In this document: piece after piece, positions 39,339 through 47,417 of the stretch
Layout of the letters: every line of letters begins with the position of its first letter
Numbering within the stretch: position 1 is the first letter of the stretch
Assembly (NCBI RefSeq): GCF_902493135.1
Contig: NZ_CABUOD010000010.1
Span: 1 to 64,000 of the forward strand
Reading direction: 5' to 3'
DNA: 64,000 nucleotides
From: an uncultured Parabacteroides sp.
Lineage (GTDB): Bacteria > Bacteroidota > Bacteroidia > Bacteroidales > Tannerellaceae
Program-made: the position numbers and the translations under genes
Notes under the pieces: model-generated
What the model saw: only the letters and a program-made list of their open reading frames with translations
The model's database searches: none
Told to the model about the DNA's origin: nothing

Positions 39339-41153
39339 TTACTTTCCAAACAACCTTCCTATTAAATCCTTTTTCCCGATTCGTTGCAATGCTTGTGTGA
39401 TCTGGCGGCGGAACTCCGGTTTATACCAGAAAAAGAACTGACGCTGTGCCAGTTTTTGTTCTTTCGTACGGGCCGTATATACCTTTTCCAATGTATAGGG
39501 ATGATAGCCCGTGTAGTACATCTCCGTTGCCAGCGTCATGGGGGTGGGGGTGAAATCCTGTACCTGTTCGAGTTGGAAATGCAACTTCTTGGTCTGGATA
39601 GCCAAGTTTGCCATATCCGCCTCGGTGCAACCGGGATGGCTGGATATGAAATAAGGGATTAATTGCTGGTTCAATCCGTGTTGTTTGTTTACACGATCGA
39701 ATATCTTTTTGAATTGTCCGAAAAGCTCGAATGAAGGTTTGCGCATCATCTTCAGGACATTGTCTTCCGTATGTTCGGGTGCGACTTTGAGACGGCCGGA
39801 GACATGGCGGGCTATCAGTTCCTCCATATAGGTATGGGCGGCCTTGTTCAGATTGTCGTCCGCATACCGGTGCAAGAGCAGGTCATAGCGGACGCCGCTA
39901 CCGATAAACGAACGTTTGATTTCCGGCATGCTGTCCACTTCTTTGTATATATCTAACAGCGGCGTATGATCCGCGTTCAGATTCTTGCAGACGACAGGGG
40001 AGATGCAAGACGGTTTCTTGCACTGGGCACAGATATCCGGATTCTTCCCTTTCATCCGGTACATATTGGCCGAAGGACCGCCGAGGTCGCTCAGATATCC
40101 TTTGAAGTCCGGCATTTGGGTAATCTCTTTCACTTCTTTCAGTATCGATTCTTTACTTCGTGAGGCGATAAACTTTCCCTGATGCGCCGAGATGGTGCAG
40201 AAGGCGCATCCTCCGAAACATCCCCGGTGGATATTTACAGAAAACTTGATCATCTCGAAAGCTGGTATCGTCTTCCCTTTGTACTTGGGATGGGGCAGGC
40301 GGGTGTAGGGCAGGTCGAACGACGCATCTATCTCTTCTTCCGTCATAGGCGGGAAAGGAGGATTGACGACTATTGTTTGCTTGCCTGCCTTTTGCAGGAT
40401 ACGGGAAGCCTGCTGTTTGTTGGATTCTTCCTCTATGTGTTTGAAGTTCTTGGCCTGTTTCAGCTTGTCGCGCAGGCATTCTTCATGGGAAAAGAGGTGG
40501 ACATCGTTTGGTAGCGGCTCTACCGCGTCCGTCAGATAGGCCGTTTGCCGTATATCTTTGATCTCATGGAAGGGAATACCCGCCTGCAACCGGTTGACCA
40601 GTTCTTTCAGGGGAAGTTCCCCCATGCCGTATATCAACAAATCTGCCGGGCTGTCTTTCAGGATTCCGGGGAGCAGCTTGTCCTGCCAATAATCGTAATG
40701 GGTGACCCGGCGCAGGGATGCCTCTATACCTCCCAGTACGATAGGGATATCCGGATAGATTTCCTTTAATATCTTCGTGTAAACGATACTCGGATAATCG
40801 GGGCGCATGCCGGCACGGCGGTCCGGTGTATAAGCATCATCGCTGCGCAGGCGTTTGTTGGCCGTATAGTGGTTGATCATCGAATCCATCGCTCCGGCAG
40901 AGACACCGAAGAAGAGGCGTGGCGCTCCCAGTTTCTTAAAATCGCGATAATCCCCACGCCAGTCCGGTTGCGGAACGATTGCTACGCGCAATCCCATCGC
41001 TTCGAGTGTCCGCCCGATGACGGCAGCCCCGAATGAGGGATGGTCCACATAGGCATCTCCGCTGAAAAGTATCACATCTATATAGTCCCATCCGCGGGCT
41101 TCAACTTCTTTCTTGGTAGTAGGCAGCCATGCCTCCGGTCTGAATGTTCTCAT
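39339..41153 (-). CDS. YgiQ family radical SAM protein
   Basis: A 604-residue YgiQ-type radical SAM enzyme of unknown reaction. The N-terminal domain begins WLPTTKKEVEARGWDYIDVI, then SGDAYVDHPSFGAAVIGR, a cobalamin-binding-like region. The radical SAM core has HRGCFGGCAFCTISAHQGKF (about 311-330; CX3CX2C). A later cysteine group (CAQCKKPSCISPVVCKN, about 376-392) may hold a further cluster. Length is slightly below E. coli YgiQ. Its start codon lies only 5 bases after a perfect minus-strand TAnnTTTG box, so the message may be leaderless. Confidence 0.93.
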   Translation of the reverse strand: MRTFRPEAWLPTTKKEVEARGWDYIDVILFSGDAYVDHPSFGAAVIGRTLEAMGLRVAIVPQPDWRGDYRDFKKLGAPRLFFGVSAGAMDSMINHYTANKRLRSDDAYTPDRRAGMRPDYPSIVYTKILKEIYPDIPIVLGGIEASLRRVTHYDYWQDKLLPGILKDSPADLLIYGMGELPLKELVNRLQAGIPFHEIKDIRQTAYLTDAVEPLPNDVHLFSHEECLRDKLKQAKNFKHIEEESNKQQASRILQKAGKQTIVVNPPFPPMTEEEIDASFDLPYTRLPHPKYKGKTIPAFEMIKFSVNIHRGCFGGCAFCTISAHQGKFIASRSKESILKEVKEITQMPDFKGYLSDLGGPSANMYRMKGKNPDICAQCKKPSCISPVVCKNLNADHTPLLDIYKEVDSMPEIKRSFIGSGVRYDLLLHRYADDNLNKAAHTYMEELIARHVSGRLKVAPEHTEDNVLKMMRKPSFELFGQFKKIFDRVNKQHGLNQQLIPYFISSHPGCTEADMANLAIQTKKLHFQLEQVQDFTPTPMTLATEMYYTGYHPYTLEKVYTARTKEQKLAQRQFFFWYKPEFRRQITQALQRIGKKDLIGRLFGK

Positions 41154-41158
41154 GCCTG

Positions 41159-41166
41159 CAAAGATA
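41159..41166 (-). promoter_or_regulatory. -7 box (TATCTTTG on minus strand) abutting the ygiQ start codon
   Basis: CAAAGATA on the plus strand. Transcription in Bacteroides usually starts 5-7 bases beyond the box, which here falls at or next to the ygiQ ATG (41153-41151). Confidence 0.6.
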
Positions 41167-41260
41167 CGAATTATATTCAGTCTGTCATGATAGGCCCAAG
41201 TTATAACTTTTGCTTATGGGTGATAGGAATTAATGATGTACAAGGGGTATGGAAATCTTT

Positions 41261-41268
41261 TACCTTTG
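41261..41268 (+). promoter_or_regulatory. -7 box (TACCTTTG) upstream of mdh
   Basis: Clean TAnnTTTG match about 92 bp upstream of the mdh ATG. No clear -33 TTTG. Confidence 0.6.
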
Positions 41269-41359
41269 CAAACAAAAGGAAAAATAAGGTTTGCAAGCGA
41301 ACTTTATAGTTGCCGGGAATGTTTCAGTAAAAGACATATCATTAAAAAAACAATACAAT

Positions 41360-42361
41360 ATGAAAACATTGACAGACGAAAAGCTCACGATCGTAGGGGC
41401 AGCAGGTATGATTGGTTCAAACATGGCTCAGACAGCCATCATGATGGGACTTACTTCTAATATTTGTTTGTATGATCCGTATGCTCCGGGGTTGGAAGGA
41501 GTGGCCGAAGAATTGTTCCATTGCGGCTTCGAAGGCGTTAATATCACGTTTACTTCCGATATCAAAGAAGCCCTGACAGGTGCCAAATATATCGTAAACT
41601 CAGGTGGGGCAGCCCGTAAGGCAGGCATGACCCGTGAAGACTTGCTGAAAGGAAATGCCGCCATTGCCGAAGAATTCGGTAAGAACGTAAAGGCTTATTG
41701 TCCGGATGTCAAGCATATCGTAGTTATTTTCAATCCGGCTGACATCACAGGTTTGATCACATTGTTGTATTCAGGTTTGAAACCTTCGCAGGTGACGACT
41801 TTGGCAGCTCTGGATTCTACCCGTCTGCGTAGCGAACTGGCTAAACATTTCGGTGTCTCTATGGATGTTGTCGAGAATTGCCGTACATACGGCGGTCATG
41901 GTGAACAAATGGCTGTTTATGCTTCTACTGCGAAAGTGGATGGCAAGCCGTTGGCCGGTATGATCGGCACGGATGCCTTGACCAAGGAACAGTGGGCTGA
42001 AATCCAGACGAAGGTGACGAAAGGTGGCGCCAACATCATTGCTTTGCGCGGCCGTTCTTCTTTCCAGAGCCCGTCTTATGTCTCTATCGAGATGATTGCT
42101 GCCGCGATGGGTGGTAAACCGTTCCGCTGGCCGGCTGGCGCTTATGTATCCAACGGCAAGTTCGACCACATCATGATGGCTTGGGAAACTTCCATTACAA
42201 AAGACGGTGTAGTTTTGAAAGAGGTGAAAGGCACTCCGGAAGAAGAAGCTGCTTTGGAAAAGAGCTACAAGCATCTCTGTGCGTTGCGCGACGAAGTGAT
42301 TGCAATGGGTGTTTTGCCTCCGATCTCCGAGTGGCACGCATTGAATCCGAATATTAAATGA
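41360..42361 (+). CDS. mdh: Malate dehydrogenase
   Basis: A 333-residue NAD-dependent lactate/malate dehydrogenase-fold enzyme interconverting malate and oxaloacetate. The nucleotide motif is IVGAAGMIGSNMAQTAIMMG (about 11-30). 'SGGAARKAGMTREDLLKGNAAI' (about 79-100) carries the substrate-binding arginines, and RTYGGHGEQMAVYAS holds the catalytic His of the GGHG motif. The ATG at 41360 is chosen because the conserved fold begins MKTLTDEKLTIVGAAG; a longer frame would start in the leader. It works in the reductive branch to fumarate and succinate that is typical of these anaerobes. A strong terminator follows. Confidence 0.93.
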   Translation: MKTLTDEKLTIVGAAGMIGSNMAQTAIMMGLTSNICLYDPYAPGLEGVAEELFHCGFEGVNITFTSDIKEALTGAKYIVNSGGAARKAGMTREDLLKGNAAIAEEFGKNVKAYCPDVKHIVVIFNPADITGLITLLYSGLKPSQVTTLAALDSTRLRSELAKHFGVSMDVVENCRTYGGHGEQMAVYASTAKVDGKPLAGMIGTDALTKEQWAEIQTKVTKGGANIIALRGRSSFQSPSYVSIEMIAAAMGGKPFRWPAGAYVSNGKFDHIMMAWETSITKDGVVLKEVKGTPEEEAALEKSYKHLCALRDEVIAMGVLPPISEWHALNPNIK

Positions 42362-42407
42362 AGGGATAGGTAAAAAGATTTAGGTTATCAGGTTATAGAT
42401 ATTTATT

Positions 42408-42459
42408 AAAAGAGTATGCCGAAAGGATTTTCCATTCCTTCTTTGGCATACTCTTTTTT
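42408..42459. terminator. Bidirectional terminator between mdh and acetyltransferase gene
   Basis: AAAAGAGTATGCC (42408-42420) is the exact complement of GGCATACTCTTTT (42445-42457). Inside, GAAAGGA pairs with TCCTTC. T-runs flank the stem on both strands. Confidence 0.9.
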
Positions 42460-42464
42460 ATTGA

Positions 42465-43097
42465 TTACGGTGCAGTTTGATTATCCGATAATTTCCGGAT
42501 AAGTTCAGCAACGTTTCGTCCGTCCATAAGCCCATGATGTGCACAGACCGAAATGGGCAACAAGTATTTGCCATCCTCCTGCATCAATTTACCTGTGGAA
42601 ATGCGGGGTGCGGAGTCTCCGTTCTTGAAAGAGGTCGCATGTTTCATTTCCGAGAAAGCGAACCAGGGTAATGCCGAATAGCGGATAACATCCGGTCTGC
42701 CGGTATCTTCCGAAAATGACAATCCTGACCCATTTTTAACCCTTTCCATTTCCTGTATCGCGTTTCGAATAAACAGATCGATATTCATATCGTATTCAAA
42801 GAAGCCGAAACCGAAAGTCCCGTCTTCACGCCCGATGGTCGGAGAGATATGGATCGTATCATAACGGACTACCGAGTCTTTTTCTATTCGTAATTTGAAT
42901 GCATCGGTTTCGTTTACACACTTCAATAAGAAATGAAGGGAATAAAGAAAAAAAGAGACATTCTGTTCTTTACTTTGTTTGTAGACATCGGTGAAATCCA
43001 CAAGAGTTGTAACCCCGAAAAAAGGGTCGTCGAATGCAGAAAAGAAAGCGAAATGCTCTTTTCTGTTCCAATTGTCTAAATCGATAACTTGCTTCAT
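42465..43097 (-). CDS. Chloramphenicol-acetyltransferase-fold protein
   Basis: A 210-residue member of the type A CAT family (trimeric, acetyl-CoA dependent). The N-terminus IDLDNWNRKEHFAFFSAFDDPFFGVT and the catalytic motif HHGLMDGRNVAELI (about 188-201, with the active-site His) are clear. Many chromosomal members are of unknown substrate, so the match does not prove chloramphenicol resistance. I start at ATG 43097 (MKQVIDLDNW), since a longer frame would overlap the preceding peptidase gene. Last gene of a four-gene leftward operon with ispE, a methyltransferase and an S9 peptidase. Confidence 0.88.
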   Translation of the reverse strand: MKQVIDLDNWNRKEHFAFFSAFDDPFFGVTTLVDFTDVYKQSKEQNVSFFLYSLHFLLKCVNETDAFKLRIEKDSVVRYDTIHISPTIGREDGTFGFGFFEYDMNIDLFIRNAIQEMERVKNGSGLSFSEDTGRPDVIRYSALPWFAFSEMKHATSFKNGDSAPRISTGKLMQEDGKYLLPISVCAHHGLMDGRNVAELIRKLSDNQTAP

Positions 43098-43108
43098 CTG
43101 GTCCTTTT

Positions 43109-45601
43109 TTATAAATGTCTTTCCGGATAAAGCGCATCCCACCATTGCGGTTCGTCTTTCAGGTATTTGGCGAACCAGGCGAAGATGGTATTCTGCCATT
43201 CGAGACGTTTCTTGTAATCCGCAACGCCATGATCCTCGCCGTCTACCTGTACGAACTCGACTGTTTTTCCAAGTAGTTTCAAAGCCAGGAACATCTGGAT
43301 GCTTTCCCCGATGGGCACGTTCGTATCTGCATTCCCGTGAAGCAGCAGGAGAGGGGTTTTGATCTTGTCGGCATTGAACAACGGACTGTGCTTGGTATAG
43401 AACTCCGGATTATTCCACGGGTAAGTGCCCGTATTGGCAACCGAGCAATATCCATACCCCCAATATCCTTCTCCCCAATAACTGCTCAGGGCGCTGATAC
43501 CTGCATGGCTGACAGCGGCAGCAAACAGGTCGGTCTTTGTTTGCAGATATTGTGTCATGAAACCGCCGTAGCTGGCACCGGCACAACCGATTTTCTTCGG
43601 GTTGACGAACGGATGTTCTTTGCAGAACAGTTCTGTTCCCTGGATGATTTCATCGGCAGTCTTGTCTCCCCAGGCGTTTACGTGACGGGCGGCAAACTCT
43701 TGTCCGAAGCCGGTCGTGCCGCTTGGGTTCAACGTGTAGACCACATAGCCGAGGGCTGCATACATATGCATGGAGTAACTGAATTCCAGCGCACGGTTAG
43801 TGGGAGAGGTTCCGCTGTAGTAGTAGACGATCATCGGATATTTCCGGGATGCGTCGAAGTTGGGCGGGAGATAATAGCGGCCCTGAATGACAGTCCCGTC
43901 GGTAGAGGTGAAATTCCAGTCGCGCACTTCTCCGAATTGGATGTCTTTCAGTTTGTCGGCCGACAAGTCGTAGATCAGTTGCGTCTTCTTGCTCTTGGTG
44001 TTGTAACTGTACAGGCGGTTGGCGTTGGATACGCTCTGTCCGTAGTAATACATGACCGGAGCGGCTTCGGCCAGCGAGTAATTGTAAATGACGTCTTCCG
44101 GCAGGTCGAGGCGGCGGATTTTCCCATTGGCCGGATTGCAGGTATAGACACGCTGGTAATCCTGATCTTCCGTCAACATATAGATCTGTCCGTCGAATTT
44201 GTTCCATTGTGCACTTGTGACGTTCGGATTGAAGTCTTTGGTAAGCGCTTTCGCTTTCCGCGTTGCCGGATCGTACAGGAAAAGCTGTCCGTCGTAGGTG
44301 TTGGATATCTGTCCCTCTTTGATGTTCAGGCCGATATTGTCGAAGGCATTGCCGGAACCGAACACCATCAACTGCTTCCCGTCCGGTGAGAAGGTCGCCC
44401 CATTGATGTATTTGGCCCTTTCCCATAAGGTGTCGACCGCCATGCTCTGCAAATCCAACTTATACATGGAATTGCTGGAGTGGGGCAGTGAAGTGTAATC
44501 CTGGTCGCTGGTGCTGAACAGCAGGTAACGGCTGTCGGCACTGACATCATTAACAAAGGTATTGTTATGTCCGTATGTCAGCTGCTCGTACAGGCCGGTT
44601 TGAAGGTCGTAACGCCAGATGAAGTAACGGTTGCGGAATCCCGGCAGGCGATCGTTCGGTTCCAGGATACGAAGCATATCCGGCCCGTCTTTAGGCCCCT
44701 CTTCCCGGATGGTATAGAGCAATGTCTTTTCATCCGGAGTGAAGCTGAAACTGCCTTCCGGCAGGTTTTCCGCCAGGACTTCCTCCTGCATGGTGGCCGG
44801 ATCGACGGTTACCAGCTCTTTCCCATTCATTCCGGTACGGGTGAAATACATCTTGCTGCTCGTCGGCATCCAGTCGGCAGTCAGGATAAACCCTTTGTCC
44901 TGCAATAAAATCCGTCCGGTCGCCGCATCCCGCAATTGGGCGTATTGTTCGCTTTTCCCACCTTCCAGGCGGGTGTAATATTTTACCAGTACATATTTCC
45001 CGTCAGGTGAAACGCTCGTTCCCCGGAATTGCGTTCCTTCCAGGATATCGCGTGATGTATATCGCTTTTCCGGATCGAGAGAAGCTATGACTTGTGCTTC
45101 CTCTTCGCTCTTGAACTTGGCTGCCAGCGTGGACGGACAGGTATCGGTGTCGGCTGTCAGATATTTGATTACTACTTCATAGCGGTGCGGTTCCAAGGTC
45201 AATTCGGAAGTGGCGCCGACCGGTTTATTGTTGACGAACACTTCGAACGTCCCCGGTCCGGAGACTTCCAGCGAGCCTTTCGTATAGCGGTCGCTGTTCA
45301 GGTAGAACGAATAGAGATGCAAGGCATATCCTTTTTCGGGCGTCGGGACGGTAATCAGTCCGGCGGTGTCCGCATCGACCACGCCCGCGTTGCTTAGGGC
45401 ACGGTCGAACGGGATGGTCGACTTGACCAGGTTTTTCGCTTCGAAAGGTTTGCCATTGACGTTCAGGCTGTCTGCCAGGATCGGTTTGTTGACCGTTATC
45501 GGCCCGGCATGAAGGTACTGCATCACTTTAACGTCTTCCGCCGTTTGTGTGGCGAAAGCCGAAAAGAGGAGTAACGGGATAAGTTTAATCTTCTGATTCA
45601 T
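43109..45601 (-). CDS. Exported prolyl-oligopeptidase family (S9) peptidase
   Basis: An 830-residue serine peptidase. A signal peptide (1-19, IPLLLFSAFATQTA) targets it to the periplasm. An N-terminal accessory domain (to about 170) precedes a beta-propeller-like region (about 180-560) with repeated SPDGKYVLV, TPDEKTLLY and SPDGKQLMVFG blades. The alpha/beta-hydrolase domain (about 585-830) has the nucleophile GASYGGFMTQ, the Asp in HGNADTNVP and the His in DGEDHGV. Related to dipeptidyl-peptidase enzymes that trim peptides as nutrients; exact cleavage specificity is unknown. Gaps of 13 and 11 nt to neighbours indicate one operon. Confidence 0.93.
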   Translation of the reverse strand: MNQKIKLIPLLLFSAFATQTAEDVKVMQYLHAGPITVNKPILADSLNVNGKPFEAKNLVKSTIPFDRALSNAGVVDADTAGLITVPTPEKGYALHLYSFYLNSDRYTKGSLEVSGPGTFEVFVNNKPVGATSELTLEPHRYEVVIKYLTADTDTCPSTLAAKFKSEEEAQVIASLDPEKRYTSRDILEGTQFRGTSVSPDGKYVLVKYYTRLEGGKSEQYAQLRDAATGRILLQDKGFILTADWMPTSSKMYFTRTGMNGKELVTVDPATMQEEVLAENLPEGSFSFTPDEKTLLYTIREEGPKDGPDMLRILEPNDRLPGFRNRYFIWRYDLQTGLYEQLTYGHNNTFVNDVSADSRYLLFSTSDQDYTSLPHSSNSMYKLDLQSMAVDTLWERAKYINGATFSPDGKQLMVFGSGNAFDNIGLNIKEGQISNTYDGQLFLYDPATRKAKALTKDFNPNVTSAQWNKFDGQIYMLTEDQDYQRVYTCNPANGKIRRLDLPEDVIYNYSLAEAAPVMYYYGQSVSNANRLYSYNTKSKKTQLIYDLSADKLKDIQFGEVRDWNFTSTDGTVIQGRYYLPPNFDASRKYPMIVYYYSGTSPTNRALEFSYSMHMYAALGYVVYTLNPSGTTGFGQEFAARHVNAWGDKTADEIIQGTELFCKEHPFVNPKKIGCAGASYGGFMTQYLQTKTDLFAAAVSHAGISALSSYWGEGYWGYGYCSVANTGTYPWNNPEFYTKHSPLFNADKIKTPLLLLHGNADTNVPIGESIQMFLALKLLGKTVEFVQVDGEDHGVADYKKRLEWQNTIFAWFAKYLKDEPQWWDALYPERHL

Positions 45602-45614
45602 GTATCGTATATAT

Positions 45615-46199
45615 TTAGAATGTCTGTTTGCGGGTGGCGCTGATCATATACAGCCGGTCACTGTCTTCCATCGTGTTGACAGTGAAGAAAGGGGATAACA
45701 TGCGTGCCAACTCTTCCACGGGAGGCAATCCTTCCGAGAGTTTTCCGGCATGTTTGTCATGATGCCCGTTAATCTTGTCGCGGCTTTCGCTGTGGCAGAT
45801 CACCAGTTCGCCGCCAGCCGGCAGCAGTCCGGCTAAATGGGAGATCAGTTTCTCCGGTTCCTGGAAATGGGGGAAAACACTATAAGCAATGATATAGTCG
45901 AAAGATTCTCCCCGTATGTCCCGTACGTCCTGGCAACGGAAGTCGACGATTGGTGTCGCGTATTTGCCTCGTGCCTTTTCGATCATCCCCGGAGAGATAT
46001 CCACTCCCACGATTTGCAGGGGAGAATGGGGCAGGAGATAACTTTCCAATACGCCTGTCCCGCATCCTATGTCCAGTATGCGGAGCCCTTTCCGCAAGCC
46101 GGTTCGTTGCAGGATGTCGTTCAGCTTTTCCGGATCATGGTAGCAAAGCTCGTCCCACCGGTCGGCAAGGGTGTCGAAGAAGTCCGCTACCTTGTTCAT
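45615..46199 (-). CDS. Class I SAM-dependent methyltransferase
   Basis: A 194-residue methyltransferase of the Methyltransf_11/25 type. MNKVADFFDTLADRWDELCY opens the protein. Motif I is ILDIGCGTGVLESYLL (about 46-61), followed by IVGVDISPGMIEKAR (about 69-83) and the post-II CQDVRDIRGESFDYIIAYSVFPHF. The substrate is unknown. The start at 46199 overlaps the ispE stop as ATGA, so translation is coupled; a longer frame to 46226 would overlap ispE more and lacks conserved residues. The same operon carries an S9 peptidase and a CAT-fold protein, with no obvious shared pathway. Confidence 0.9.
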   Translation of the reverse strand: MNKVADFFDTLADRWDELCYHDPEKLNDILQRTGLRKGLRILDIGCGTGVLESYLLPHSPLQIVGVDISPGMIEKARGKYATPIVDFRCQDVRDIRGESFDYIIAYSVFPHFQEPEKLISHLAGLLPAGGELVICHSESRDKINGHHDKHAGKLSEGLPPVEELARMLSPFFTVNTMEDSDRLYMISATRKQTF

Positions 46200-47005
46200 G
46201 GCAGTTGTCCCTCCCAGACAAAACAACCGGCAAACAAGCCTTTGAGGTCTGTCGCCTCTTTGAACAGTCCGAACACGGAAGAGCCGGATCCGGACATGGA
46301 TGCATAGACGGCTCCCTTTTCATACAGCGTTTCTTTAATCCCGGCAATGACCGGATGTTTCGGGAAGACGCTTTTCTCGAAATCGTTTACCATTCGTTCT
46401 TTCCATTCTCCGACCGGTCTCCTGATGATTTCCTTCAAAGAGGTTCGCGGAGCAGCGGGTGTCACCATCGAATAGGCTTCCGGTGTCGAGACGGCGACAT
46501 CCGGCTTGACAAGACAGAGATGATATCCCGTCAGCGACAATTCAACCGTTTCGAAGATATTTCCCGTGCCGGATGCGAATACCGGCGTATTGCGGATAAA
46601 GAACGGGCAGTCCGCCCCGATGGAAGAAGCAAGCTCTTCCAAGCCGTCTTCCGGGATGTGAAGCCCGCAATAGTCGTTCAGCAACTTCAGCATAAAAGCG
46701 GCATCGGCCGAGCCTCCGCCAAGTCCGGCCCCGAAAGGAATGGCTTTCAGCAGATGGACTTCCAGTTCGGGAATTTCATACCGTGACTTCAGCAGGTTCA
46801 ACGCTTTGACAACCAGGTTCTTTTCAATTGGGGCATCTACCGGTATTCCCGTCTGTGTGAAAGAGAATGTATCGGCTCCGACTATTTCCAGCGCATCTTT
46901 CACCGGGATCGGATAGAAGATAGTTTCGATATTATGATAGCCATCGGGACGTTTGCTCACGACATTCAGCCCCAGGTTTATTTTGGCATTAGGAAAACAG
47001 ATCAT
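46196..47005 (-). CDS. ispE: 4-diphosphocytidyl-2-C-methyl-D-erythritol kinase
   Basis: A 269-residue GHMP kinase of the MEP isoprenoid pathway that phosphorylates CDP-methylerythritol. NAKINLGLNVVSKRPDGYHN (6-25) is the N-terminal substrate site. IPFGAGLGGGSADAAFML (about 88-105) is the ATP-binding GHMP motif. SMSGSGSSVFGLF (about 243-255) is the third motif. The ATG at 47005 begins MICFPNAKINLG; a longer frame adds residues lying in the promoter region. A TACATTTG box on the minus strand lies about 25 bp upstream. Confidence 0.95.
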   Translation of the reverse strand: MICFPNAKINLGLNVVSKRPDGYHNIETIFYPIPVKDALEIVGADTFSFTQTGIPVDAPIEKNLVVKALNLLKSRYEIPELEVHLLKAIPFGAGLGGGSADAAFMLKLLNDYCGLHIPEDGLEELASSIGADCPFFIRNTPVFASGTGNIFETVELSLTGYHLCLVKPDVAVSTPEAYSMVTPAAPRTSLKEIIRRPVGEWKERMVNDFEKSVFPKHPVIAGIKETLYEKGAVYASMSGSGSSVFGLFKEATDLKGLFAGCFVWEGQLP

Positions 47006-47027
47006 ACGTTTCTTTTTTAATGATTGG

Positions 47028-47035
47028 CAAATGTA
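47028..47035 (-). promoter_or_regulatory. -7 box (TACATTTG on minus strand) for ispE
   Basis: CAAATGTA on the plus strand, 23 bp before the ispE ATG. No good -33 at 19-21 bp (nearest CAAA gives a 24-bp spacer). Confidence 0.55.
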
Positions 47036-47135
47036 AGTATTAATACAAACTTTTCCATACAAATCAAGTGGTAACTGTGGCAAATTATGGCTGGTGGAAT
47101 GTGAATCTGATAAGTTTGCAGAAGAGGGGAATACT

Positions 47136-47404
47136 GACTTAGTTCGTTATGAACTATGGTTATACTGCTCACAAAGATAGTAAATATCCTGTAAGTGCTT
47201 ATAAATAGTTGTTATTTATCAGGTGTTTTCTGTGTTTATTTTGCCTGTGGACGGATTAAATTATACTTAGAATCTCCGGTTAGGGTATAAACAAGGGTGA
47301 CTAATCGCTGGTATTTTATCGTCTTTCCCTTTATTGTAGCCGATTTCAAGAGACATATCAGGCCTTGATTTTTAGTAATCGACTTAGTTCATAACGGACT
47401 AATT
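47136..47404. promoter_or_regulatory. Putative invertible promoter segment (phase switch)
   Basis: Left site: AGTTC-GTTAT-GAACT (47141-47155). Right site: AGTTC-ATAAC-GGACT (47386-47400). The five-base cores are reverse complements of each other and the sites form an 18-bp inverted repeat with one mismatch, the geometry needed for site-specific inversion. The 245-bp segment between site centres (47148 and 47393) has no gene. It holds a perfect -7 box TATCTTTG on the minus strand (47172-47179), i.e. pointing away from the DUF4469 gene, and no good box pointing towards it. Inversion would move the box to about 47362-47369, facing the ATG at 47418. The present orientation would thus be OFF. No recombinase gene lies in the window. 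Confidence 0.75.
47172..47179 (-). promoter_or_regulatory. -7 box (TATCTTTG) inside invertible segment, facing left
   Basis: CAAAGATA on the plus strand. A weak TTTA/TTAT lies 21-22 bp upstream on the minus strand. It points towards ispE in this orientation. Confidence 0.65.
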
Positions 47405-47417
47405 AAATTAAAATATC

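Noticed and set aside
42465..43097. Calling the CAT-fold gene a chloramphenicol-resistance gene
   Set aside because: The catalytic motif is present, but chromosomal CAT-like proteins often have other substrates and the gene sits in a housekeeping operon without mobile elements.
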